In this document: positions 54,149-61,887 of the stretch, in pieces
Position numbering within the stretch: position 1 is the stretch's first letter
How the letters are laid out: each line of letters starts with the position of its first letter
Source: Emticicia sp. CRIBPO
GTDB lineage: Bacteria > Bacteroidota > Bacteroidia > Cytophagales > Spirosomataceae
Length of the DNA stretch: 64,000 bases
Reading direction: 5' to 3'
Assembly (NCBI RefSeq): GCF_009905725.1
Contig: NZ_JAAAKV010000005.1
Coordinates: forward strand, 248,001-312,000
Notes under the pieces: model-generated
What the model was told of the DNA's origin: nothing
Seen by the model: only the letters and a program-made list of their open reading frames with translations
The model's database searches: none
Program-made: the position numbers and the translations under genes

Positions 54149-55228
54149 ATGAACATTTTTCAAAGAGTCCGGTCTTTTTTTTCCTCAAAAGATAAGAACG
54201 AAGAGACCCTTCCACCCGTGGAGGTTGCCCAGGCCGTAGAAAGCAAAGCCGAAGAAATGATTGAAACAGCGGTTGAAAATTTCAAATTCGGAAGCCAGAT
54301 AAGCGACGAGCAGGAAGAATCATTACCTTACTGGTTGTCAAACGAAGACGCACTCAAAGACGAAGGCGTTATTTTTGGTTTGTCCAACGCCAATCCTGAT
54401 GAGAAAATCAATATTATCAATTCGTTTTTTATCCACCAGACCGCCGAGCTCGAAAAAAACAAAGAACAGCTTTATGAGAGAATCAGCGAGCTGAATCTGT
54501 CGATTGAGCAGAATCAGACCAAGATCGAAGAATTCAAGGGAAAAATGGACCAGCTGGAAAACAAAGCCATGGTTGACCACAACCTGGCCAGAACGGTTGC
54601 CGGTCTGGTACTTTCACTGGGTATGTGTATCGGAAATTACTTCCTGATATCGCGTAATATCCAGGTCGGATTCCCGGAAAATTATCAATGGATATCCGTG
54701 GGCGTTTTTCTTGCCGGGATGTTCAACTTATATAATCCTACCTCTGTATTCCATTCCAAAGATTCAGGCATGACCTGGAAAAGTGCCCTGGAAGAATTCG
54801 GAATTCCGCTGGCAGCCTCATTCTTTGTATTTGTCCAGGTTTATGAAAGCCAGCCTTTGCTTAAATCCCTGGCACTTTTCGGTTTTATATTCTTCCTTTT
54901 CCTTTTTTCAGGAAAGATCCTTCTGGGCAATATCACCGTACTGAAAGCCGACATTTCAAAATGGCTTTCCAACAGGAATACCAAAAACGATCAGAATTCA
55001 AAAGTGGAATACTGGGATTCACAAATCAAATCACTTCATGACCAGATAGATCAGCTCAGGGTTGAAAAATGGAAGATCATACCTGATCTGAACAAAACCG
55101 AAGCCAGGTTGGAAAAGTATAAAGCAAAAAGAGATTCGCTGATTCACGTTTTCCAAAGTGAATTCCTGCTGGCAAGAGGCTACAAGGCCAACCTTAACCC
55201 GGCACAGATTAAAAAGATATTAGAATAA
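54149..55228 (+). CDS. Membrane protein of unknown function, coiled coil - membrane block - coiled coil (first of a pair)
   Basis: I do not recognise this 359-residue protein. It has no signal peptide; residues 1-100 are soluble and acidic, with KDKNEETLPP and SLPYWLSNEDAL. A coiled coil follows (about 100-150), then four hydrophobic segments (about 152-173, 186-203, 222-238, 245-268), then a second coiled coil (about 285-345). The tail is LNPAQIKKILE. Charge and spacing suggest an inner-membrane protein with both coiled coils in the cytoplasm. The gene at 55248, 19 bases later, repeats this plan, so the two probably form a complex. No enzyme motif (Walker, zinc, kinase) was found. The upstream gene is divergent, so this is the first gene of its operon. 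Confidence 0.75.
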   Translation: MNIFQRVRSFFSSKDKNEETLPPVEVAQAVESKAEEMIETAVENFKFGSQISDEQEESLPYWLSNEDALKDEGVIFGLSNANPDEKINIINSFFIHQTAELEKNKEQLYERISELNLSIEQNQTKIEEFKGKMDQLENKAMVDHNLARTVAGLVLSLGMCIGNYFLISRNIQVGFPENYQWISVGVFLAGMFNLYNPTSVFHSKDSGMTWKSALEEFGIPLAASFFVFVQVYESQPLLKSLALFGFIFFLFLFSGKILLGNITVLKADISKWLSNRNTKNDQNSKVEYWDSQIKSLHDQIDQLRVEKWKIIPDLNKTEARLEKYKAKRDSLIHVFQSEFLLARGYKANLNPAQIKKILE

Positions 55229-55247
55229 TTCAGAAAATATTAAGCAG

Positions 55248-56618
55248 ATGAATAAGGAAAAAATAAACGAGGATTTTGACAGGGGCTTTAACAATGGCCT
55301 CGACAATGTTGAAAAAAGCATTTATGAAGGATACCTTTCCAGCGAAGTGAGCCTGGAGTGGTGGCAGGAACGCTACCAGCAGAAATCAAAAGAGCTTATT
55401 GATATCAACGCTCAGATCGCAAAGGTAACCGAAGACCAGATCGAAAACCTGAAGCAAAAACAGGAGAAAAGCCGTGTTTTTGAAGAACAGGACTACCTGG
55501 TGGAAGCAGCTGCGACAGAAATCGAAAACAACAGGAAGAAAATAGAAGACCTGCAGGAAGAAAAAAAGAAAAAGAACACGCCGTACCCTTTTCTGGCCGG
55601 ACTTCTTTATTTCCTGGCAGCCGGAGCTTTTGTGGCCGGTGACCTGATCATTTCTCACGAGATTGTGGCCTATGCCCTTAACATCCGGAATAATTTTGAA
55701 GCCTGGGCTTTTGCCGTTGGTCTTGCCAGTTTGTCTATTTTGCTGAAACCAGCCTACGAACGTCTGGTGGAGATGCCTTATCTCCACAATTTTAATGAGA
55801 AGACCAAAAAGATTTACGGTTATTTCCAGACCCTTTTGCTGGTCATATCGGTAGTTACGCTGACTGTTTTGGGATGGTTCCGTTACGAAGCTTACAAAAC
55901 AGATAAATTAAAGGAAAGTATCAACCGTCAGATCAAGACCATGCAGCTGGACGCTACTCCGCTGAATGCTACCGGCCAGCAGGTTGAAAACCCTGTCCTG
56001 ACCCAGAAAATTGAACAGAAACTGAAAGAATACGATCAGCTTAACCTCGAACTGGTCAATAGCCCGTGGGCTTTGTTTTCTTTTGTTTTGAGTGGCGTTT
56101 TATTTGCCATTGCTGGGGCCATCTGTCTGGGTATTGCCTTCCCGATCCTCCAGAGTTATTGGGTCCGGTGGTTCCAGCTCAACCCTTCCATCCGGCGGGC
56201 TAACCGGAAAATCCGGAAGAAGACGCCTGTACTGGACGAAAATAAAAAAGTATGGTTTGAGGCGAAAACCGCTCTTGAGTTCCTGGATCAGTCTTCAGCA
56301 TTGATGCCGAAACTGGATGAATTGAAGGAAGATAAAAACCAGATCACCGGTGAGCTGAACGAGATCAGGGAAAAGATAAAGCTCTCAGTAGAGTCGGCCC
56401 GTGTGAGTTCTTACAGCGAAGGTTATTTCTCAGGAAAGTCCAACAGGGGCGATATGACCGACGAGGAATTTGAGGAATACCGCAAACGCAATGCTGAAAA
56501 GATGAAGAACCAGGGAGAGTCGAACGCCGACCGTCCTCAGAAGCTATACCGAAACAACGGTTTGAGGCCTCATCAGGCATTGAGAAAAGCCATCACAGAT
56601 GGATTTAATGAGAATTAA
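55248..56618 (+). CDS. Membrane protein of unknown function, coiled coil - membrane block - coiled coil (second of a pair)
   Basis: A 456-residue protein with no family I can name. Layout: an N-terminal acidic/amphipathic region (1-40, with RGFNNGLDNVEKSIYEGY), a coiled coil (about 40-105, rich in E, K and Q), hydrophobic segments at about 110-140, 146-166 and 186-208, a predicted helical loop (about 214-275), a fourth hydrophobic region (about 277-303), a basic segment (RRANRKIRKKTP), a third coiled coil (about 335-385), and an acidic-basic tail. No signal peptide. It starts 19 bases after the first gene of the pair, and argB follows after about 50 bases. The shared plan and spacing argue that the two proteins act together, possibly as a membrane-spanning scaffold. 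Confidence 0.75.
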   Translation: MNKEKINEDFDRGFNNGLDNVEKSIYEGYLSSEVSLEWWQERYQQKSKELIDINAQIAKVTEDQIENLKQKQEKSRVFEEQDYLVEAAATEIENNRKKIEDLQEEKKKKNTPYPFLAGLLYFLAAGAFVAGDLIISHEIVAYALNIRNNFEAWAFAVGLASLSILLKPAYERLVEMPYLHNFNEKTKKIYGYFQTLLLVISVVTLTVLGWFRYEAYKTDKLKESINRQIKTMQLDATPLNATGQQVENPVLTQKIEQKLKEYDQLNLELVNSPWALFSFVLSGVLFAIAGAICLGIAFPILQSYWVRWFQLNPSIRRANRKIRKKTPVLDENKKVWFEAKTALEFLDQSSALMPKLDELKEDKNQITGELNEIREKIKLSVESARVSSYSEGYFSGKSNRGDMTDEEFEEYRKRNAEKMKNQGESNADRPQKLYRNNGLRPHQALRKAITDGFNEN

Positions 56619-56668
56619 TTTGATAGTGAAGGCTTAATTTTCAATTTTTGCGGCATAAAAACTATGAG

Positions 56669-57451
56669 ATGCTGGTAAATGTAATTAAGATAGGAGGAAA
56701 TGTCATTGATAACCCTCAGAAAATAGAAGAGTTTCTTTCGAAGTTTTCGGCTTTAAGCGGATACAAAATCCTCATTCACGGAGGAGGAAAAATTGCGACC
56801 AAAGTTGCAGAGCAATTAGGTGTAAAAACGGTGATGGTAGAAGGCCGCAGAATCACCGACGAACCGATGCGTGATGTGGTGACGATGGTTTACGGTGGAT
56901 TAGTCAATAAGCAGATTGTAGCAAAGCTGCAATCCAAAAATTGTAATGCCATCGGGCTGACCGGAGCAGACGGTAATTCGATACTGGCTGAAAAAAGGAA
57001 GGTCGGTGCCATTGATTACGGTTATGTGGGCGATGTCAGAAAAGTCAATGCGGAGTTTATCAAAACATTGCTTGAAGCAGGGGTGACCCCGGTTTTTGCT
57101 CCGTTGACTTACGATAAAGAAGGTAACATTCTGAATACCAATGCCGATACACAGGCCTCTTCTGTAGCAGTGGCGATTTCAAAAGATTTTAAAGTAAATT
57201 TAATCTACTGTTTCGAAAAGAAAGGCGTGCTGTCAGATGCCTCGGACGATAACTCCGTCATCAGCCGCTTAAACCCGGAATTGTATGAAAAATATAAACA
57301 GGAAGGCGTAATCTATGAAGGGATGATCCCTAAACTGGATAACGCCTTTTCTGCTATTCAGAATGGTGTAAATCAGGTGATCATCTGTCATGCAGACGAG
57401 CTTTTTGATGCCGTAGAACTTGGTACGGCCGGTACGAGTATCGTTATCTGA
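56669..57451 (+). CDS. argB: N-acetylglutamate (or N-succinylglutamate) kinase
   Basis: A protein of about 260 residues catalysing the second step of arginine synthesis, ATP-dependent phosphorylation of the acylated glutamate. The amino acid kinase fold is clear: VIKIGGNVID at the start, LIHGGGKIATKVAEQLG, the arginine segment EGRRITDEPMRDVVTMVYGGLVN, GLTGADGNSI, NTNADTQASSVAVAIS and the ATP-binding CFEKKGVLSD. The frame is open from a TTG at 56648, but the ATG at 56669 (MLVNVIKIGG) is the natural start. Some Bacteroidota use succinylated intermediates; the donor group cannot be told from sequence alone. The argE-like gene lies nearby at 58904. Confidence 0.93.
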   Translation: MLVNVIKIGGNVIDNPQKIEEFLSKFSALSGYKILIHGGGKIATKVAEQLGVKTVMVEGRRITDEPMRDVVTMVYGGLVNKQIVAKLQSKNCNAIGLTGADGNSILAEKRKVGAIDYGYVGDVRKVNAEFIKTLLEAGVTPVFAPLTYDKEGNILNTNADTQASSVAVAISKDFKVNLIYCFEKKGVLSDASDDNSVISRLNPELYEKYKQEGVIYEGMIPKLDNAFSAIQNGVNQVIICHADELFDAVELGTAGTSIVI

Positions 57452-57839
57452 TTTTCAGGTAAATGTGCCTGTACCCATCGTAAACTTCATCGACCAGGAA
57501 AAGAGAATCTCCCTTGATATGATAGGATTGCTGCCAGTAATCGGACCGGTAGTAGATCAGAGGTACTTTGTCTGCAGAAGTGATAGAGCTGCCCTCTCTT
57601 ATGACGTAACTGGTTTTTATCTTCGACTCACCGTTTTCTATCATTTCGAAGTCTCCATTGTGCGTAAATATCAGTTGACGGTTGTTGACCGCTGAAGCTT
57701 TGACCGTCATTCCTGTTTTGCCTCCCTGGCTTTCCACCCACTCCCATTTGCCTGAGAGTGTTGTCTTACTGGGGACACTTTCCTGGTTTTTACAGGCTGC
57801 AAAAGCAAAAAATAAGATTAGTATAGAGAGGGTTTTCAT
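57444..57839 (-). CDS. Lipoprotein of a tandem three-copy family (copy 1)
   Basis: A 131-residue lipoprotein. The signal ends in FAFAACKNQ, with the lipid-bearing cysteine near residue 16. The mature part is beta-rich with a lipocalin-like pattern: SGKWEWVESQGGKTGMTVKA, GDFEMIENGESKIKTSY and KGDSLFLVDEVYDGY. It is one of three adjacent paralogues. Its stop overlaps the end of argB on the other strand by a few bases (57444-57451). Function unknown; the GKWEW opening resembles lipocalin-like domains of Bacteroidota. Confidence 0.8.
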   Translation of the reverse strand: MKTLSILILFFAFAACKNQESVPSKTTLSGKWEWVESQGGKTGMTVKASAVNNRQLIFTHNGDFEMIENGESKIKTSYVIREGSSITSADKVPLIYYRSDYWQQSYHIKGDSLFLVDEVYDGYRHIYLKIR

Positions 57840-57869
57840 GAATCAGGCAGTGGTTTTAAGGACACAAAT

Positions 57870-58271
57870 TTATTTAGTCCTTACATAAGTGTGTCCGAAT
57901 CCATCATAAACCTCGTCAAAGAGAAAAAGGGAATCTCCTTTGAGCTGATAAGACTGGTGCCAGTAGGTTGAGTCCGGCAAAAAGTAAATCATAGGAACCA
58001 GCTCGGTCGAGGTAATAGACTTACCGTCCTTTATCTGGTACTTGGTTTTTATCTTTGATTTGCCGTTTTCAAACATTTCAAAATCACCGTCAGTAGTAAA
58101 CAGGAGTTGTTTCCTGTTGTTTTCAGAAGCTTTGATCGTCATTCCGGCTATCCCTCCGGTGCTTAACACCCATTCCCATTTACCCACAAGGGTCTTTTCC
58201 TGTGGAGCGGCGTTTTCGCTCTCACAAGCCATTAAAGCAAAAAACAAAACAATAACTGAAAGCATTTTCAT
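57870..58271 (-). CDS. Lipoprotein of a tandem three-copy family (copy 2)
   Basis: A 133-residue lipoprotein with signal ending in FALMACESE (cysteine near residue 16). It is closely related to its neighbour at 57444: both share MTxKAS, GDFEM, NGxSKIKTxY, KGDSLFL and DEVYDG. A -7 box TACTTTTG lies on the minus strand at 58304-58297, so it may have a local promoter. No functional residues can be named. It lies 30 bases upstream of copy 1. Confidence 0.8.
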   Translation of the reverse strand: MKMLSVIVLFFALMACESENAAPQEKTLVGKWEWVLSTGGIAGMTIKASENNRKQLLFTTDGDFEMFENGKSKIKTKYQIKDGKSITSTELVPMIYFLPDSTYWHQSYQLKGDSLFLFDEVYDGFGHTYVRTK

Positions 58272-58304
58272 ATCCTGAGAAATTAATATTAATCAACAAA
58301 AGTA

Positions 58305-58703
58305 TTATTTAATCCTTACATAAGAGCTCTGAAACCCATCATTATGCTCATCAGACAAATATAAAGTATTCGATTCAACTTGAAAAGACAGCGGCGATGC
58401 GGTGGAATCCGGCACGAAGAAAATCATCGTGACCGGCTCTGTTGAAGAAATGGAACGTCCTTTTCTTACTTCGTATTTCCTTTTTGTGACAGATTGACCA
58501 TTGATAAAAAACTCAAAGTCTCCTTTTTTGGTAAACACCATTTGCCGCTTATCATTTTCAGAAGCTTTGTAGGTCATTCCGGCTATTCCTCCTACACTTT
58601 TTACCCATTCCCACCGGCCCACTATGGCTTTTTCCGGTGCCAGGTTCCTGCCCTCGCAAGCAATAAGGGCAATAAATAGAGCAATAGCTGAAAATATTTT
58701 CAT
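58305..58703 (-). CDS. Lipoprotein of a tandem three-copy family (copy 3)
   Basis: A 132-residue lipoprotein with signal ending in IALIACEGR. It shares VGRWEWVKSVGGIAGMTYKA with copy 2 but is more diverged in the second half (SFQVESNTLYLSDEHNDGF instead of KGDSLFLxDEVYDG). This is the pattern of an older duplication followed by a second one that gave copies 1 and 2. It lies 33 bases upstream of copy 2. Like the others it is expected to be anchored in a cell membrane. Function unknown. Confidence 0.8.
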   Translation of the reverse strand: MKIFSAIALFIALIACEGRNLAPEKAIVGRWEWVKSVGGIAGMTYKASENDKRQMVFTKKGDFEFFINGQSVTKRKYEVRKGRSISSTEPVTMIFFVPDSTASPLSFQVESNTLYLSDEHNDGFQSSYVRIK

Positions 58704-58903
58704 TGTTAGCTGAATCTTTCTTTCAGAGATTCTGATTTCTGCTGATTGGTTGCAATTTGCCTGTTTTAATTTGACTTTTTACAAGAAAACGATCCGGGAG
58801 TCTTTTATAAGATATGACATTGCAGATAAAAATCTCAAAATCCGGTTAGCCTATAGCTGACACCTTGCCGCTAATTCCTACCTTTGTTCAAAATTATTCA
58901 GGT

Positions 58904-59977
58904 ATGTCATACTCTTCGCTTGAAACCATCAATACGGAAGTTGTTGAATTATTGAAAAAACTCATTGCCACGCCTTCTTTCAGCCGTGAAGAAGATAAAA
59001 CGGCAGATATACTTCAGCTTTTTTTAGAAAGTAAGGATATTTCAGTCAACAGGCTTTTGAATAATATCTGGGCCAAAAACCTGCATTTTGATGAAAACCT
59101 GCCGACAATACTGCTCAATTCTCATCATGACACTGTAAAACCCAATATTTCCTGGACATACGATCCTTTTCTGCCCGTTCTTGAAGGCGATAAGCTTACG
59201 GGATTAGGAAGTAATGACGCAGGTGGCCCACTCGTATCTTTACTCGGTGTTTTTTTGTTTTTCTATGACAGGTCTGATTTAAAATACAACCTGATTTTTG
59301 CGGCTTCGGCCGAAGAGGAAATTTCCGGCAAAAACGGCATCGAATTGCTTTTGTCTGAACTGCCGGTTATTGATTTCGGAATAGTGGGGGAGCCGACACA
59401 AATGAACCTGGCTGTGGCCGAAAAAGGCCTCATGGTGTTGGATTGTGTGGCAGAAGGAAAGTCGGGGCATGCCGCCAGAAATGAAGGAGAAAATGCGATC
59501 TACAAGGCTTTACAGGATATAGAATGGTTCAGGACTTTTGAGTTTCCGGTGGTTTCGGAAAGCCTCGGACCTGTTAAAATGAGCGTGACCCAGATCAATG
59601 CAGGAACCCAGCATAATGTAGTGCCTGATGAATGCAAGTTTGTGGTAGATATCCGGGCAACGGATGCGTATAGCCTGGAACAGACACTTGAAATGATCTC
59701 ATCCCACATCAGAAGTAAGGTAACACCACGTTCGGTGAGACTGAAACCTTCAGGTATTCCGCCGGACCATCCGATCGTAAAAGCGGGGGTAAATCTGGGC
59801 CGGACGACCTATGGTTCACCGACCTTATCAGATCAGGCTCTGATGGATTTTCCGACCTTGAAAATAGGCCCAGGCGACTCTGCAAGATCACATACAGCCA
59901 ATGAATTTATCTATATTTCAGAGATTGAAAAAGGCATAGAAATATATAAGAGAATGCTGGAACAGGTCATTCTTTAA
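58904..59977 (+). CDS. argE: M20-family deacylase, ArgE/acetylornithine deacetylase type
   Basis: A protein of about 357 residues of the M20 metallopeptidase family, expected to remove the acyl group from N-acyl-ornithine in arginine synthesis. The metal-binding elements are intact: LNSHHDTVKP (His, Asp), LGSNDAGGPLVS (Asp), SAEEEISGKNG (the general base and metal Glu), GIVGEPTQ and the C-terminal PGDSARSHTANEFI (His). The dimerisation segment starts with KGLMVLDCVAEGKSGHAA. The frame is open from a TTG at 58865; the ATG at 58904 (MSYSSLETIN) is the better start. DapE-type activity is a less likely alternative. The family is close to acylornithine deacylases of Bacteroidota, and argB is nearby. 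Confidence 0.87.
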   Translation: MSYSSLETINTEVVELLKKLIATPSFSREEDKTADILQLFLESKDISVNRLLNNIWAKNLHFDENLPTILLNSHHDTVKPNISWTYDPFLPVLEGDKLTGLGSNDAGGPLVSLLGVFLFFYDRSDLKYNLIFAASAEEEISGKNGIELLLSELPVIDFGIVGEPTQMNLAVAEKGLMVLDCVAEGKSGHAARNEGENAIYKALQDIEWFRTFEFPVVSESLGPVKMSVTQINAGTQHNVVPDECKFVVDIRATDAYSLEQTLEMISSHIRSKVTPRSVRLKPSGIPPDHPIVKAGVNLGRTTYGSPTLSDQALMDFPTLKIGPGDSARSHTANEFIYISEIEKGIEIYKRMLEQVIL

Positions 59978-60014
59978 GCGTCAGAAAATCATTTAAATCT
60001 TTTCAAAATTTACG

Positions 60015-60461
60015 ATGAATATTTTTTATTATATCCTAGCTATCCTTTGCGGTGTGGGCACAAGTATCCAGTCCGGTGTCAATTCTGAATTAAGAAAATC
60101 GCTGCATAACCCGGTTCTGGCCGCTATTATTTCATTTTCTTCGGGCCTGCTGGTGCTTTTGATCGTCTATCCTTTTTTTCCTAAAAGTCAGCTTCCCGCT
60201 TTCGCCACGCTGAAAAGTATTTCTATCTGGCAATATACCGGAGGGCTTCTGGGAGCGTTTTATGTTACCTCGGTCATTATGAGCATCCAGAAAATAGGCT
60301 CTGCCAATATGATCACTTTGATAGTCGGCAGTCAGTTGCTGATGGCCATGGTCCTCGATCATTTCGGATGGCTTGGTTTTCAGACGCAACCCCTCAATAT
60401 CTGGAGAATTCTGGGAGCTGTATTCATTGTTTGCGGAGCGTTATTAATCTTGAGAAATTGA
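60015..60461 (+). CDS. YdcZ/DUF606-type DMT-family membrane protein
   Basis: A 148-residue inner-membrane protein of the YdcZ (DUF606) group of the drug/metabolite transporter superfamily. It has about five hydrophobic segments and the family features GVGTSIQSGVNSELRKS near the start, IISFSSGLLVLLIVYPFF, TGGLLGAFYVTS and a C-terminal helix GAVFIVCGALLIL. Half-size members such as this normally work as dimers. The substrate is unknown. It begins 38 bases after the argE gene and may be co-transcribed with it. Confidence 0.85.
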   Translation: MNIFYYILAILCGVGTSIQSGVNSELRKSLHNPVLAAIISFSSGLLVLLIVYPFFPKSQLPAFATLKSISIWQYTGGLLGAFYVTSVIMSIQKIGSANMITLIVGSQLLMAMVLDHFGWLGFQTQPLNIWRILGAVFIVCGALLILRN

Positions 60462-60558
60462 ATCTATTTCCTGATTTTAAAAATTATTGGGCATAGTTTT
60501 TGTGTTGAGAGAGAATAATACCACAAGAAGGTTCGTAATTCTAAAATCAAAAATTTAA

Positions 60559-61803
60559 ATGGACTTAATTTCAGAATTGAAAGGAATAATATCTCCTCAG
60601 GTTGCAGAAAACATAGGTGATTTTTTGGGAGAAGATAAAGACATGGTTTCAAACGCTATGAGTCTGGCTATTCCTTCATTTTTGGGTGGGCTGTTAAAAT
60701 ACTCTAAATCAGAGGCCGAGGGAAACAAAATCATGAAGGTGCTGCAGGACGGCGGGCATTCCGGCGATATCCTGGAGAATGTAAACGGGCTTCTTTCGAA
60801 TTTTGATAAAACACAACTGATCATTACCATCGGTAATAATATTGTATCACATTTTTTCGGATCAAACTCCAACCTGATCATTGATAAAATAGCCTCCATT
60901 TCGGGAGCTAAGAAAACTTCAGCGTCTTCTTTATTCAGCATTTCAGCTCCTTTGATCCTTGGGTTGATAGGCCGCCGGGTAAAAGCCCGAGGGCTGGATG
61001 CGTCAGGCTTATGCGATCTTCTGAACAATCAGAGCGAGGTGGTTTTGAGGACATTGCCTCCCGCCATCAGTAATATACTTAGCCTGAAGTCTGAAATCAA
61101 TGAACCGGTAGAGAAAGAGGAAAAAGTGCAGAAGGTTCAGCCTCTGAGATCTTCTTCGGGAACAAAGTGGAGGTATATCCTCCCGTGGGTTTTCCTGGCC
61201 TTACTGGGAGCGGGCAGTTTATATTATTTCTATTATGTAAAACAAAAGGAAAAGGAGTTTCTGGCTTTGAAGGAAGGAATTATGAGAGATACTGCGATAA
61301 GCGAGCCTGCTCTTAACCCTTCAGAACTTCTGGATCCGAAAACACCTGATACACTTCAGAATGCAACTGCAGAAGTAGCCAAAGAACCTGAAATTGTACC
61401 TGAAACGACTCCGCTCAAAGAAAATGTAAAGCCGGCTCAGCAGGAAATAAAACCGGCGGCGAAGCCTGCTGATAATGGAGAGGCGGAAGTTAAGACCAAT
61501 GCTCCGAAAACTTTTTCAGACGGTTGGTCGGGAATAACCGGCGTCAGCTTTGAAAAAAACAGTGCTGCCGTGAGCAATGCCGGGGGTATATCTGAATTGG
61601 TAAAAAGACTGAAAGCCAATCAGAAAGACAGGATTTTCATCGCTCCGATCAGCGGGGCCAATAAAACACTGGCAGAAGACCGAAGCTACGCCATCAGGGA
61701 ACTGCTGATCGAAAACGGCATTGATGAGTCTCGGATAGTGATTAATACAAGAAGAATTGAGGGCCCTGAATCAAACTCAATTGCGATCAGAATAGGCAGA
61801 TAA
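60559..61803 (+). CDS. DUF937 protein fused to a membrane helix and an OmpA-like C-terminal domain
   Basis: A 414-residue protein with an N-terminal DUF937 domain (about residues 1-180, LISELKGIISPQVAENIGDFLG and AIPSFLGGLLKYS; helical, unknown function), one membrane helix (about 208-228, WRYILPWVFLALLGAGSLYY), an alanine/proline/glutamate-rich linker (about 235-320) and a C-terminal OmpA-like region (about 322-414). This last part keeps the helix pattern of OmpA (LAEDRSYAIRELLIENGIDESRI) but lacks the TDxxG peptidoglycan-contact loop, so binding to peptidoglycan is doubtful. There is no signal peptide, so DUF937 should face the cytoplasm and the OmpA part the periplasm. It ends at the terminator 61822-61860. 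Confidence 0.8.
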   Translation: MDLISELKGIISPQVAENIGDFLGEDKDMVSNAMSLAIPSFLGGLLKYSKSEAEGNKIMKVLQDGGHSGDILENVNGLLSNFDKTQLIITIGNNIVSHFFGSNSNLIIDKIASISGAKKTSASSLFSISAPLILGLIGRRVKARGLDASGLCDLLNNQSEVVLRTLPPAISNILSLKSEINEPVEKEEKVQKVQPLRSSSGTKWRYILPWVFLALLGAGSLYYFYYVKQKEKEFLALKEGIMRDTAISEPALNPSELLDPKTPDTLQNATAEVAKEPEIVPETTPLKENVKPAQQEIKPAAKPADNGEAEVKTNAPKTFSDGWSGITGVSFEKNSAAVSNAGGISELVKRLKANQKDRIFIAPISGANKTLAEDRSYAIRELLIENGIDESRIVINTRRIEGPESNSIAIRIGR

Positions 61804-61821
61804 AATAGCAGACATTGAAAT

Positions 61822-61860
61822 AAAGCCATGTATCCGGTAAGGTTTACATGGCTTTTTTTT
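61822..61860 (+). terminator. Rho-independent terminator
   Basis: AAAGCCATGTA (61822-61832) and TACATGGCTTT (61845-61855) form a perfect 11-base stem followed by T residues. It ends the DUF937 gene. Confidence 0.9.
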
Positions 61861-61867
61861 ACATTTG
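61860..61867 (+). promoter_or_regulatory. -7 box of the cystathionine gamma-synthase-type gene
   Basis: TACATTTG fits TAnnTTTG and directly follows the terminator T run. The message would start near 61873, 15 bases before the ATG at 61888. Confidence 0.4.
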
Positions 61868-61887
61868 TTTGTACTTAACAACAAATT

